DNA from: Deinococcus koreensis | GTDB lineage: Bacteria; Deinococcota; Deinococci; Deinococcales; Deinococcaceae | Assembly (NCBI RefSeq): GCF_002901445.1 | Contig: NZ_PPPD01000001.1 | Span: 1,339,501 to 1,403,500 of the forward strand | Reading direction: 5' to 3' | DNA length: 64,000 nucleotides | Made by a program: the position numbers and the translations under genes | Notes under the pieces: generated by a model | What the model saw: only the letters and a program-made list of their open reading frames with translations | What the model was told of the DNA's origin: nothing | Database searches by the model: none | Part shown: in pieces, positions 47,077 through 59,124 of the stretch | Layout: each line of letters begins with the position of its first letter | Numbering within the stretch: the first letter of the stretch is position 1

Positions 47077-47519
47077 ACAGCCACAGACCACCCACGGACA
47101 GGCATGTTCCCGCCCGCTCTGCAGCCGCGGCAGCCTGATCACGCGCCAGATCTTCCGAGAGCGCGCCAGAGTCAGTCCGGCCGCCGCTGCGCCCGGGTCA
47201 AGGGGCTGCACGGCCTTGCCCGGGCAGACGCAGATGGAGCCTCAACTGGTGGCGTGACGCGGATCCTGCCCTCTACTTGGCCCCTGAGACCGTTTCAGAA
47301 GGACGCCTGAGCAGGCAGAGCGCCCGCCTCCCGCCTGCCGCAGCCGAAGAGATCGGCTGCCGACCGTCCTTCATCTGATCCACATCTTTTCTGCCATCTG
47401 GATGCCCCGCGGCGCCCTGGAGCGCTCAACTTCCCTTCACCAATTCAGCGCACTTCACATGAAGAGTTGACCAAGACGCACATACCCCATTCGTAAGAGC
47501 CGTGTGAAGCGCAAGTTTC
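47077..47519. other. Gene-poor stretch before the GGDEF/HD-GYP gene
   Basis: No supported gene. Short open frames here have no ribosome site or -10 box. The last 80 bases are AT-richer and include GAGTTGACC at about 47464-47472, a possible -35 element. Confidence 0.5.
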
Positions 47520-47532
47520 TAACATGACCCCG

Positions 47533-47556
47533 ATGAGTTTCCGGTGGCAACTATGA
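47533..47556 (+). promoter_or_regulatory. Leaderless 7-codon upstream ORF
   Basis: TAACAT (47520-47525) is seven bases from an ATG opening MSFRWQL; its TGA overlaps the ATG of the GGDEF gene as CTATGAG. The main gene has no good Shine-Dalgarno, so the tiny ORF may feed ribosomes to it by termination-reinitiation. Confidence 0.5.
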
Positions 47557-49724
47557 GAGGGACACGTGTTCACTCCCGCTGGCTGCTGGCAATTGTGGGC
47601 ATCGCGCTCCTGGCTGGGATCGTCCTCAGCGTGGAGCGCCTGCGGAGCTACGTGGTGGCCCAGTACGAGATCGTGACCTTGCTGAGCGATATCGGCAGTG
47701 TGGCCAACCGGATCAGCGCCCTGGAATGGCAGGCCGTCAGCCTGGGCCGGGTGTCGTCTGAACTGGGCGAGGCCCACGACCGGCAGGTGGGCAACCTCAG
47801 GCGCGACGCCCGCCGCCTGATGGGCAGCGGCAACCCGCAGGAACTCCGGGAGGTGACCCAGGCCCTCACGGCCTATACCGCCGGAGTGGACGCCGAATTC
47901 AGGGCCCTCCGGGCCGGGCGGATAGAGCTGGCGCGGGAGATCGACGAGACCCGGGTCGATCCCATGTACACCACGCTGACCCGCCTGATGGACGCCTCCA
48001 CCCAGCGGCTGCGCGAGAAGGCGCAGAGGGCCGAGCAGCTCAGCCGCCTGGTCTCGGCGGGCGTCATCGTGGTGGGCCTGCTGCTGTTGATCGGGCTGAC
48101 CCTCGCCTTCGAGGGGCTGGCCCGCCGGGCGCGGCTGGCCGTGGACGAGCGGCGGCGGCTGGAGGCCCTGGATATCCGCGACGCGCTGACCGGGCTGCTC
48201 AACCGCACCGGTCTGGCGCGCAGCTACGCCGCCCTGGACGCCGGGCTGCCGCTCGCGGTGGTCATGGCCGACCTGAACGACCTGAAATCGACCAACGACG
48301 TGGCCGGGCACAGCGCCGGCGACCAGGTGCTGCGGCGGGTGGCCCACGCGCTGCAGCGGGGCCTGCCGCCCGAGGCCCTGCTCGCCCGCTGGGGCGGCGA
48401 CGAGTTCCTGGCGATCCTGCCTGGTACCGACCGGAGCGGAGCCGAGACCCTCCTGCGCGAGGTCTTGCGGGATCTCGACAGCCAGCACCGGGAGGTCGTC
48501 ACCTTCGCCTTCGGGGTGGGCGAGGCGGTGTCCGGCGAGGCGCTGGACCGGCCCCTGGCGGTGGCCGACGCCGCCATGTACGAGCACAAGGCGCGGGTGC
48601 GGGGCACGGTCGTCTCCGGGGCCCGCCACAGCACGGTGGAGGAGTTCGTGGCCCATCTGGCGACCCTGGGCACCGAACACGAGATCCTGAGCCTGGCCCT
48701 GCCCACCGCGCGGGCCCTGCTGGGCTTCGATGTGCTGCTGTACGTGGAGGGCAGCGCGCAGGGCTACCACGTGCGCGCCTTCGACAGCGAGAGCCTGGAG
48801 GTGCCGGTCGCCCTGCTGCAGGGGCAGAGCACCCCCTTCGCGGGGGGCGTGATCGCGGCGGCCATGGCCAGCGGCCAGACCACCTGGAGCAACGATTACG
48901 CCACGGATCCGCGCGCCCTGCCCAGCCTCGGCGGCTTGCGCATCAAGAGCTGCGGGGCCAGTCCGATGACCTGCCGGGGCGTGGCCCAGGGGGCGGTGGT
49001 GATCGGGCATCTGCGCACCTGGCGGCCCGTGACGCCGCAGGTGCGCCGGGTCATCGAGACCCTGGCGCTGCAGCTCTCCGACGTGCGCGAGCGGCACCTG
49101 ATGGTCAGCGACCTGCGCCGGGCGCTGGAGGGCGGGCAGCGCGCCCTGGGCATCGCCCTGGAACTGCGTGACCTGGAGACCGCCGGGCACACCGAACGGG
49201 TGGTGACGCTGGCCAGCGAACTCGCCCGGGCCCTCAAGCTGCCCCAGGAGACCCAGGAGATCCTGCGTCAGGGCGCGTACCTGCATGACCTGGGCAAGCT
49301 GACGGTGCCGGACGCCGTGCTGCTCAAGCCCGGCCGCTTCACGCCCGAGGAACGCGCCATCATGGAGACCCACGCCCTGCGGGGCTACGAGATCGCCTCA
49401 CAGATCGCCGGACTGCCGCAGGGCACGCTGGAGGTGATCCGCTCGCACCACGAGAAGTGGGACGGCACCGGCTACCCGGCCCGGCTCTGCGGCGAGGCGA
49501 TTCCCCTGCTCGCCCGAATCTTTGCCGTCTGCGACGTCTACGACGCCCTGACCAGCGAGCGGCCCTACAAACGCGCCTGGTCGCATCAGGAAGCGCTGGC
49601 CGAGATCAGCGCCCAGTCCGGACGGCACTTCGACCCCAGGGTCGTGCAGGCCTTCGTGGAACTGGCTCCGGGGGCGTGGCGCCGGGCGCCCGGGGCCGAT
49701 ACGCCGTACCATGTGGGCCAGTGA
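47553..49724 (+). CDS. GGDEF and HD-GYP c-di-GMP enzyme
   Basis: A 723-residue protein predicted to make and/or degrade cyclic di-GMP. Order: membrane helix (LLAIVGIALLAGIVLSVERL), a periplasmic helical sensor (about 30-170), a second helix (VSAGVIVVGLLLLIGLTLAF), a GGDEF domain with intact RWGGDEFLAI (about 285-295), a GAF-like region (about 360-510) and a C-terminal HD-GYP domain with HDLGKLTVPDAVLL and HHEKWDGTGYP. Both catalytic halves look active. A 7-codon leaderless frame overlaps the start. Confidence 0.9.
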   Translation: MRGTRVHSRWLLAIVGIALLAGIVLSVERLRSYVVAQYEIVTLLSDIGSVANRISALEWQAVSLGRVSSELGEAHDRQVGNLRRDARRLMGSGNPQELREVTQALTAYTAGVDAEFRALRAGRIELAREIDETRVDPMYTTLTRLMDASTQRLREKAQRAEQLSRLVSAGVIVVGLLLLIGLTLAFEGLARRARLAVDERRRLEALDIRDALTGLLNRTGLARSYAALDAGLPLAVVMADLNDLKSTNDVAGHSAGDQVLRRVAHALQRGLPPEALLARWGGDEFLAILPGTDRSGAETLLREVLRDLDSQHREVVTFAFGVGEAVSGEALDRPLAVADAAMYEHKARVRGTVVSGARHSTVEEFVAHLATLGTEHEILSLALPTARALLGFDVLLYVEGSAQGYHVRAFDSESLEVPVALLQGQSTPFAGGVIAAAMASGQTTWSNDYATDPRALPSLGGLRIKSCGASPMTCRGVAQGAVVIGHLRTWRPVTPQVRRVIETLALQLSDVRERHLMVSDLRRALEGGQRALGIALELRDLETAGHTERVVTLASELARALKLPQETQEILRQGAYLHDLGKLTVPDAVLLKPGRFTPEERAIMETHALRGYEIASQIAGLPQGTLEVIRSHHEKWDGTGYPARLCGEAIPLLARIFAVCDVYDALTSERPYKRAWSHQEALAEISAQSGRHFDPRVVQAFVELAPGAWRRAPGADTPYHVGQ

Positions 49725-49789
49725 CCGCGGTAGGAAGGTTCAAGGCAGTGCTGGTGCCCCGACCCCTGCATCTCGGAGATCCGGCAAGG

Positions 49790-49811
49790 AAAAACCCCGC
49801 CTCTCGGCGGG
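49790..49811 (-). terminator. Terminator after tRNA-Gln
   Basis: On the minus strand CCCGCC-GAGA-GGCGGG followed by GTTTTT. It closes the tRNA transcript and lies against the convergent GGDEF/HD-GYP gene end. Confidence 0.88.
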
Positions 49812-49828
49812 ATCTTTCTTTTTACTGG

Positions 49829-49902
49829 TGGCTGGGGCACAAGGACTCGAACCTTGATCGACAGTGTCAGAGACTGTTGTCCTGCCATTAGACGATGCCC
49901 CA
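49829..49902 (-). tRNA. tRNA-Gln (anticodon CTG)
   Basis: The minus strand folds as a tRNA: acceptor TGGGGCA pairs with TGCCCCA, D-arm GTCTAATGGCAGGAC, anticodon stem ACAGT/ACTGT with loop CTCTGAC (anticodon CTG), T-arm CAAGG-TTCGAGT-CCTTG, discriminator G, and an encoded CCA end. It decodes CAG. Confidence 0.95.
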
Positions 49903-49959
49903 CCGTGTGCTGCTCTGACGGTCGCCCGGACACAGCGGAACTGCACCTGAGCGACGGAG

Positions 49960-49988
49960 AGTATAACGGCCCACCAGCAGGGCGTCAA
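49960..49988 (-). promoter_or_regulatory. tRNA-Gln promoter
   Basis: Minus strand TTGACG (49983-49988), 17-base spacer, TATACT (49960-49965). The start would be about 50 bases before the mature tRNA. Confidence 0.75.
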
Positions 49989-50067
49989 TATGGGGCCCAC
50001 CATCGTCCGGGGAGGCGGGCCGCCTCAGATTTCGGTCAGGAATCTGTGGACTGCGTACAGATCGCGC

Positions 50068-50096
50068 TTGTGACAAACAGGGCACTCTGGTACACT
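50068..50096 (+). promoter_or_regulatory. rpsA promoter
   Basis: TTGTGA (50068-50073), 17-base spacer, TACACT (50091-50096). Start expected near 50103, leaving a leader of about 100 bases. Confidence 0.7.
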
Positions 50097-50200
50097 GAGG
50101 TGTTGCCGCGCTGTCGTTGAGCCCTGAGGGGCCCACGCGGGCAGGTATCAGGCTAGGGCCCGCTCGCCAGCTGGCGGCGCGCCCAGGAGGACAAGAGTTC

Positions 50201-52084
<1,884 letters not shown>

Positions 52085-52104
52085 GCCCAGGCGGATTTCA
52101 GAAG

Positions 52105-52136
52105 AGCCCCGGATGCCTTGTGCGTCCGGGGCTTTT
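52105..52136 (+). terminator. rpsA terminator
   Basis: GCCCCGGA (52106-52113) pairs with TCCGGGGC (52125-52132), followed by TTTT; 21 bases after the stop codon. Confidence 0.9.
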
Positions 52137-52166
52137 CAGTGATGTGAGGTGTGAGTTGGCGCGGAA

Positions 52167-52310
52167 GGCGACCCCTCTCCTCCGGAGCTGTACCAGCCAG
52201 TCTGCTTCGCAGCCAGCTCCCCTTAAAGGGAGCTAAGAAGAGCGTGCCAGTCGCACTTTTCCTTGCCTCCCTTTTGAGAGGAGGTGCCCCGGAGGGGCGG
52301 AGGGGTCGCC
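52167..52310. repeat. 144-bp element with terminal inverted repeats
   Basis: Ends GGCGACCCCTC (52167-52177) and GAGGGGTCGCC (52300-52310) are exact inverse copies; next to them CCTCCGG and CCGGAGG extend the match imperfectly. Internal copies of CAGCCAGTCTGC/GCAGCCAGCTCCC and CTCCC...GAGAGG give further folding. No coding frame. It looks like a MITE or REP-type element, unlike the five repeats at the start of the window. Confidence 0.65.
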
Positions 52311-52387
52311 TAAGGCGCTAACGAAAACATCACCAACCATGCTCGTTATCTGGCACACGGCATCATATACCTACACGGAGGCAAACC

Positions 52388-53250
52388 ATGAATATCGTCG
52401 TTACCGGTGGCAGCGGCAAGGTCGGCCGGGCCACCATCCGGGAACTGCTGGCGCACGGGCATCAGGTGCTCAATCTGGATCGGGCGCCGCTCGCCGAGCG
52501 GCTCTGTCCCTTCACGCAGGTCGATCTCACGGACTTCGGCGAGGTCATGGGGGCGCTGTCGGGCATCGACCAGCAGCCGACCGGAACCGTGGAGGCGGTC
52601 GTGCACCTCGCGGCCATTCCCGGCCCCAGCCAGCGCCCTGATCACGTGACCTTCGCCGAGAACACCGTCAGCACCTACAACATCTTCGAGGCGTGCCGGC
52701 GTCTGGGCATCCACAACATCGTGTCGGCGTCCAGCGAAACGCTGCTGGGCTATCCCTTTGCTGAGCCGCCGAGGAGCGTGCCGGTGGATGAGAGCGTGCG
52801 CGAGAGCCGGGTGTCCTACGCGCTGTCCAAGCTGCTGGGCGAGGTGATGGCCGAGGAGTACGCCCGCGAGCACCCGGCCATGAAGTTCATCTGCCTGCGC
52901 TTCTCGAACGTGCTGGACGACGCCGATTACGCCCAGGCCCAGGGCTGGCAGGATGATCCGCAGATCCGCCGCTGGAACCTCTGGAGCTACATCGACGTGC
53001 GCGACGCAGCGCAGGCGGTGCGGCTGGGCCTGGAGAGCGACCTGACGGGGATGCACGCCTTCATCATCGCCAATGCCGACACGGTGATGCACCGCCCCAG
53101 CCGCGAGCTGATGGCCGAGGTGTTCCCGGACGTGCCGTTCACGGCGGATATTCCGGGCACGCAATCCCTGTTCACCATCCAGAAGGCGAGGACGATGCTG
53201 GGCTTCAACCCGAAGCACGGCTGGAGACAGCGGTCATCGGGGAGGGACTG

Positions 53251-53251
<1 letters not shown>
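52388..53251 (+). CDS. NAD-dependent epimerase/dehydratase
   Basis: A 287-residue extended SDR. Nucleotide loop VTGGSGKVGRATIRELL, VVHLAAIPGP and catalytic SYALSKLLGEV (Y-X3-K) are intact. The family is close to uronate dehydrogenases and UDP-sugar epimerases, but the substrate is unknown. GGAGG lies seven bases before the ATG. The last base of its stop is the first base of the following aldo/keto reductase start, so they are one operon. Confidence 0.87.
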
Positions 53252-54225
<974 letters not shown>

Positions 54226-54227
54226 CT

Positions 54228-54959
54228 TTACGCGGGCGCCGGGGACACGAGATGGAAGCTTCCGTCTGCCCCAGCCTGCGCCGCGAGGGCGGCCAGCGCC
54301 TGCCCGGTGCGGCGTTCGCCCAGCCAGTCCTGCCAGTAGGCGCGCATGGTGTTCAGGAGGAGTTCGGCCGGAACGCTCTCAGCCGGGTCGCGCGGGCAGT
54401 ACAGCAGATCCATGTTCGTCACGGGGCCGCCGTCCGGGCCGCCTGTGGGCTGCTGGTACGTCACCTTCACCTGCCGGAAGCCCAGGCTCCCGAAGGCCGC
54501 ACGCCGCTGGGCCGGGTCGGAACCGACCGCCCGCTCAGCCTTCCAGTCCTCAGGCGTCAGGCGCTCCGGGGCCACCACATCGATGAACACGCCCGCGACC
54601 CGGCCGTGGACGGCCTCATCCAGCCAGTCCAGGCGGGCGTCGTGCAGGCGGCGGGCGAGGCCCTGGCCCCGGAGTTCGGGCGCGGTCGCCAGGTAGCTGG
54701 AAAAGCCGGAGCCGACCTCCGGGAAGGCGTGGAAGAGGGTGCCGCCGACGACCTTCCCGGCCTGCTCGGCCACCAGCAGCAGGTTGCGGCGCTGCGGAGT
54801 CTGCCACTCCAGCAGCCGCGAGATGAAGCCGGCGGGAATCAGCATGTCCGGCTCGAAATACGTACGATCCTGCAGCGCGCCGAAGCCAGGAATGGCCAGG
54901 TCGTCCGGCTCCGTGACGCGCCGGAGAGTGATCGCCCCTGCGGCTGAAGGGTCAATCAT
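54228..54959 (-). CDS. GNAT acetyltransferase
   Basis: A 243-residue GNAT. The acetyl-CoA motif is SSYLATAPELRGQGLARRLHDARL (key R-X-X-G-X-A), preceded by VVGGTLFHAF and followed by VAGVFIDVVAPERL. A C-terminal extension of about 70 residues has no clear homology to known substrates. It is convergent with the aldo/keto reductase and lies nine bases upstream of the ppk end on the same strand side; no specific substrate is known. Confidence 0.82.
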   Translation of the reverse strand: MIDPSAAGAITLRRVTEPDDLAIPGFGALQDRTYFEPDMLIPAGFISRLLEWQTPQRRNLLLVAEQAGKVVGGTLFHAFPEVGSGFSSYLATAPELRGQGLARRLHDARLDWLDEAVHGRVAGVFIDVVAPERLTPEDWKAERAVGSDPAQRRAAFGSLGFRQVKVTYQQPTGGPDGGPVTNMDLLYCPRDPAESVPAELLLNTMRAYWQDWLGERRTGQALAALAAQAGADGSFHLVSPAPA

Positions 54960-54968
54960 GCAGGGCCG

Positions 54969-57131
54969 TCAGAGTTCCGGCAGTTCGGGGTGGCGGGCCC
55001 GGGCGAAGGTCTGCTGAGCGCTGCGTTCGCCACTGAGCTTCCCATAGTGCCCGTCCGGGCCGAGTTCCCAGGAGCCGCGCTCGTCGGCCCACTCGGTGTC
55101 CATGATGGCCAGGAGTTGTGCGCGGTGGGCGTCGTCCAGCACCGGGGCGATCACCTCCACGCGGCGGTCGAGGTTGCGGCTCATCCAGTCGGCGGAGCCG
55201 AAATAGACCTCCGGGTGGCCGCCGCCCCCAAAGGCGTAGACGCGGGCGTGTTCCAGATAGCGGCCCAGCAGGCTGCGAACGCGGACACTCTCAGACAGGC
55301 CCGGCAGCCCAGGACGCAGGCAGCAGACCCCCCGGATGATCAGCTCGACCCGTACCCCCGCCGCCGCCGCACGGTACAGCGCCTCGATCATGCCGGGATC
55401 CGTGAGCTGGTTGACCTTGATGCGCGCCCAGGCGTCCTGGCCGGCGGCGGCCTGCTGGGCCTCACGCTCCAGCAGGGCCTCGAAGCCGGGACGGGCGGTG
55501 TCCGGGGCGACCAGCAGGTGGTGGTACTCGGCCTCGGCGTAGCCGGTCAGGTGGTTGAACAACTCGGCCACGTCCGCGCCCAGTTCCGGGTCGGCGCTGA
55601 GCAGGCTGAAATCGGTGTACAGCCGGGCGGTCTTGGGGTTGTAGTTGCCGGAGCCGATGTGCACGTAGCGTCGCAGGCCGCTCTCCTCACGCCGCACCAC
55701 CAGCGCCACCTTGGCGTGGGTCTTGAGGCCCGCCATGCCGTACACCACGTGCGCCCCGGCGTGCTCCAGCTTCCTTGCCCAGGAGATGTTGCGCTGCTCG
55801 TCGAAGCGGGCCTTGAGTTCGATCATGGCCACGACCTGCTTGCCATTCTCGGCCGCCTCGCGCAGTGCGCCCAGCAACCGGGGGTCGTCGCCCGTGCGGT
55901 AGAGCGTCTGCTTGATGGCCAGCACCTGCGGGTCGCGGGCCGCTTCTTCCAGGAAGTTCAGGATGTTGGTGAAGCCGTCGTAGGGGTGGTGCAGCAGTAC
56001 GTCGCCCCGTTTCAGGGTGCTGAAGACGCCGTTTTCCTCGTCCTGATCCAGATCGGGGACGGCGGGCACGTAGGGCGGAAAGGCCAGATCCGGACGCGTC
56101 ACCGGCAGGCCCATCAGGTCGGCGGTGCCCAGCGGGCCGTCGAGCAGGAAGATGTCCTCCGGGGCCAGGTGCAGCCGCTCCTGCAGGAAGGTGATGATGG
56201 GCGCCGGAGTGCCCTGCATGACCTCCAGGCGCACCGCCGAGCCGAAGCGGCGGCGGCGCAGGCCGTCCTCAATGGTGGCGAGCAGGTCTTCGGCCTCCTC
56301 TTCCTCGAACTCGTAGTCGGTGTTGCGGGTCACGCGGAAGATGTGCGCGGCGAGCACCCGGCGGCCCTTGAAGAGGTCGCCCAGATGCGCGGCGATCACG
56401 TCCTCGAGCAGCAGCATCGCCCCCCCCACCACCACGATGCGCGGCAGCACGCCCACCGGCACCTTGACCCGTGCGAAATCCGGATCGTCGTCGCCGGCCT
56501 CCAGCAGCACCGCCAGGTTCAGGCTGAGGTTGCTCAGGTACGGGAAGGGGTGGCTGGGATCGACCACCAGCGGGGTGAGCACGGGCTGGATCTGTGCCAG
56601 GTACTGCTCGCGCAGCGCCGCGCGGGCGCGCTTGCCCAGCTCGCTGACCCGCATGAGCTTCACGCCATGCCCGTGAAGTTCCTTCAGGGTCGTCCGCGCG
56701 GCCTTCTCGATCTCGCGCAGCATCTCGTGTGTCCGGCGGCGCACCAGGGCCAGCGTCTCGCGCGGCTGCAGGCCGTCGGGGCCGGGCACGGAGACGCCGG
56801 CCGCGATCTGACGGTGCACGCCCGCCACGCGCACCATGAAGAACTCGTCGAGGTTGCTGCCGCAGATGGCGGCGTACTTCAGGCGTTCCATGGGCGGGTT
56901 ACGCCCGTCGCGCGCCTCGGCCAGCACCCGCTCGTTGAAGGCCAGCCACGACAGCTCGCGGTTCAGGTAGCGGCTCTCGGGATTCGCCACCGTGCTGTGG
57001 GTGGTGACCGCGTGTCCGGTGCCCAGCCCGTTCCCTCCAGCGCCCTCCCCTTTGCGCGTGCCCTTGCGGCGCACCTGGGCAGACCGCCGGGCAGGCGGGG
57101 CGGGGGCGGGTTCGGGGGGCTTGGGGGGCAC
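54969..57131 (-). CDS. ppk: Polyphosphate kinase 1
   Basis: A 720-residue enzyme making inorganic polyphosphate from ATP. Following a basic/proline-rich start, the N domain has SRYLNRELSWLAFNERVLAE, the catalytic domains have LKTHAKVALVVRR (His for autophosphorylation), YVHIGSGNYNPKTARLYTDF and GSADWMSRNLDRRVEV. Start is GTG at 57131 with AAGGAG eight bases upstream; the conserved part begins about 48 residues in. Polyphosphate is linked to stress survival. Confidence 0.94.
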   Translation of the reverse strand: MPPKPPEPAPAPPARRSAQVRRKGTRKGEGAGGNGLGTGHAVTTHSTVANPESRYLNRELSWLAFNERVLAEARDGRNPPMERLKYAAICGSNLDEFFMVRVAGVHRQIAAGVSVPGPDGLQPRETLALVRRRTHEMLREIEKAARTTLKELHGHGVKLMRVSELGKRARAALREQYLAQIQPVLTPLVVDPSHPFPYLSNLSLNLAVLLEAGDDDPDFARVKVPVGVLPRIVVVGGAMLLLEDVIAAHLGDLFKGRRVLAAHIFRVTRNTDYEFEEEEAEDLLATIEDGLRRRRFGSAVRLEVMQGTPAPIITFLQERLHLAPEDIFLLDGPLGTADLMGLPVTRPDLAFPPYVPAVPDLDQDEENGVFSTLKRGDVLLHHPYDGFTNILNFLEEAARDPQVLAIKQTLYRTGDDPRLLGALREAAENGKQVVAMIELKARFDEQRNISWARKLEHAGAHVVYGMAGLKTHAKVALVVRREESGLRRYVHIGSGNYNPKTARLYTDFSLLSADPELGADVAELFNHLTGYAEAEYHHLLVAPDTARPGFEALLEREAQQAAAGQDAWARIKVNQLTDPGMIEALYRAAAAGVRVELIIRGVCCLRPGLPGLSESVRVRSLLGRYLEHARVYAFGGGGHPEVYFGSADWMSRNLDRRVEVIAPVLDDAHRAQLLAIMDTEWADERGSWELGPDGHYGKLSGERSAQQTFARARHPELPEL

Positions 57132-57350
57132 GGTCAGGACTCCTTGGAGGTCGAGATGGACGGAGTAGAGGGGAGGGCAGTCAGGGCCACGTCACGGTGC
57201 CCGGTGATCTCATTAAACCAGAGACGACGGTGAGAGCCTCACAGAACTGGCACCCACCGCCTTCTGCACTCGTTTAGACGAGGTTGCGGTGAATCGAAGA
57301 CGCACCCGACCGAAGGGAGAAGCGAGAAGTACCGAATTTCAGGAGATGGA

Positions 57351-57379
57351 CGAACATCCAGCTCTGTTCTGGATGTTCG
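57351..57379. repeat. Perfect 11-bp inverted repeat downstream of fabF
   Basis: CGAACATCCAG (57351-57361) and CTGGATGTTCG (57369-57379) pair exactly with a seven-base loop. No T-run follows on either strand, so it is not a standard terminator; it may stabilise the fab mRNA 3' end or bind a protein. The gap 57132-57399 between ppk and fabF contains otherwise only the ppk leader. Confidence 0.6.
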
Positions 57380-57399
57380 GGAATCGGATGAATTCGTTC

Positions 57400-58647
57400 T
57401 TACACCCGCCTGAAGAGCAGCGCGGCGTTCTGGCCGCCGAAGGCGAAGGAGTTGCTCAGGGCGTAGTCCACCTGCTTCTGGCGGGCCCCCTCGGGGATGT
57501 AGTCCAGGTCGAGTGCCGGATCGGGATCCGTGAGGTTGATGGTCGGGGGCAGGACGCCGTCCTTCAGGGCCTGGGCCACGGCGATCGCCTCGACCGCGCC
57601 CGCCGCGCCCAGCAGGTGCCCGGTCATGGACTTGGTCGAACTGACTGCCAGCGCTCTGGCGTGCTCGCCGAACACGTGTTTGATGCCCTGGGTCTCGTGC
57701 AGGTCGTTGAAGTGCGTGGAGGTGCCGTGCGCGTTGACATAGCCCACCTGATCCGGATTCACGCCCGCCGTGGCCAGCGCCATCCGCATGGCGACCTGCG
57801 CGCCGCGCCCCTCGGGGGCCGGCATGGTGATGTGGTGCGCGTCGGCCGAGGTGCCGTAGCCCACGACCTCGGCGTAGATGGTCGCGCCGCGCTGAACCGC
57901 GTGCTCGTACTCCTCCAGCACCACCACGCCCGCGCCCTCCCCCAGCACGAAACCGTCGCGCGAGGCCGAGAAGGGCCGACTCGCCAGGGTGGGCTCGTCG
58001 TTGCGGGTGGAGAGCGCCTTCATGTTGGAAAAGCCGCCGATGGCCATCGCGGTGATGCTCGCCTCGGCGCCGCCCGCGATCATCAGGTCGGCCAGTCCGA
58101 GCTGGATGTAGCGCGCCGCGTCCCCGATGGCGCCGGTGCCGGTGGCGCAGGCCGTGACCACCGTGGAGCTCGGGCCGGTGGCGCCGAAGCGCATGGCCAC
58201 GTGCCCGGTCGCCATGTTGGCGATCTGCATGGGAATGAACATGGGCGAGATGCGCCCGGCGCCGCGCTCCACGTACACCCGCGCCTGATCCTCGAAGGTC
58301 TTCATGCCGCCGATGCCCGAGCCGATGACCGTGCCGGTGCGCTCGCCGCGGATCTCCTCTTCCGAGAGGCCGCTGTCGCGCACCGCCAGCTCCGCGCCGG
58401 CCAGGGCGAGCTGCACGTAGCGGTCGAGCTTGCGGGCCTCGCGCGGATCGACGAACTCGTCCAGGCTGCCCTTCACCTCGCCGGCGATCTTGCTCGCCGT
58501 GTCCGAGGCGTCGAAGTGCGTGATCGGGCCGATGCCGCTCTGTCCGGCCCGCTGCGCCCCCGCGAACGCCTGGGCGCCAATGCCGATGGGCGTCACCGGG
58601 CCCAGACCCGTGATGACCACCCGTTTCAACCCTGTAATGACGCTCAA
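57400..58647 (-). CDS. fabF: 3-oxoacyl-ACP synthase II (KASII)
   Basis: A 415-residue condensing enzyme of fatty-acid elongation. Catalytic Cys in VVTACATGTGAIGDAARY, His in YVNAHGTSTHFND, second His and Lys in STKSMTGHLLGAAGAVEAI. The start is TTG at 58647 (MSVITGLKRVVITGLGPVTP) because AGGAGG lies six bases upstream; an in-frame TTG five codons further up would overlap that signal. Last gene of the fab operon. Confidence 0.95.
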   Translation of the reverse strand: MSVITGLKRVVITGLGPVTPIGIGAQAFAGAQRAGQSGIGPITHFDASDTASKIAGEVKGSLDEFVDPREARKLDRYVQLALAGAELAVRDSGLSEEEIRGERTGTVIGSGIGGMKTFEDQARVYVERGAGRISPMFIPMQIANMATGHVAMRFGATGPSSTVVTACATGTGAIGDAARYIQLGLADLMIAGGAEASITAMAIGGFSNMKALSTRNDEPTLASRPFSASRDGFVLGEGAGVVVLEEYEHAVQRGATIYAEVVGYGTSADAHHITMPAPEGRGAQVAMRMALATAGVNPDQVGYVNAHGTSTHFNDLHETQGIKHVFGEHARALAVSSTKSMTGHLLGAAGAVEAIAVAQALKDGVLPPTINLTDPDPALDLDYIPEGARQKQVDYALSNSFAFGGQNAALLFRRV

Positions 58648-58740
58648 GGCATCCCTCCTCAAGGCAGAGGCGGAACACGGTCTGCACCGCGCTCCGCCCG
58701 ACCTCAGTTTTCCGCCCCCAGGGGAAGCGGAGAAGCGCGT

Positions 58741-58971
58741 TTACTGCTTGCTTTCGATGTAATCGACCGCGGCCTGCACGGTGCGGATGCCCTCGGCGTC
58801 CTCATCGGAGATGGTCACGCCGAACTTGTCCTCCAGACCCATGATCAGTTCCACGGTCTCCAGGCTGTCGGCCCCCAGATCCTCCACGAAGCGGGCCCCC
58901 GGCACCACCTTGTCTGCGTCCACGCCCAGTTTCTCGACGATCACGTCTTTTACATCATCAAAAGTCGCCAT
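58741..58971 (-). CDS. acpP: Acyl carrier protein
   Basis: A 76-residue ACP that carries growing acyl chains on phosphopantetheine. The modified Ser is in [19 protein letters not shown]; the acidic helix II is normal. AGGAGGT lies seven bases before the ATG and there is a gap of 150 bases to fabG holding a heptanucleotide array, so its translation may be independently strong, as needed for an abundant protein. Confidence 0.96.
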   Translation of the reverse strand: MATFDDVKDVIVEKLGVDADKVVPGARFVEDLGADSLETVELIMGLEDKFGVTISDEDAEGIRTVQAAVDYIESKQ

Positions 58972-59058
58972 AGTTCGTACCTCCTGTCCTTGAAGTCTGC
59001 GCCAGTCTACACGTGAGCGCGCCACAGCGGCGCGGCTTTGAACGGGGTGCAAGGGCGG

Positions 59059-59122
59059 CAGATGGCCGATGGCTGATGGCAAAGACATCCCTGGCCTTCT
59101 GCCTTGTGCCATGTGCCCTCTG
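59059..59122. repeat. Paired heptanucleotide arrays between acpP and fabG
   Basis: Three 7-mers CNGATGG at 59059-59079 face four inverted 7-mers (CCTTCTG, CCTTGTG, CCATGTG, CCCTCTG) at 59095-59122. They can fold imperfectly. Same family as the array at 13909 and inside fabH. Inside the fab operon such a structure could set the relative level of acpP-fabF mRNA. Confidence 0.65.
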
Positions 59123-59124
59123 CA

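Noticed and set aside
47104..47310. Small plus-strand frame in the gap before the GGDEF gene
   Set aside because: No ribosome site, no -10 box at the right distance and atypical composition for a protein.
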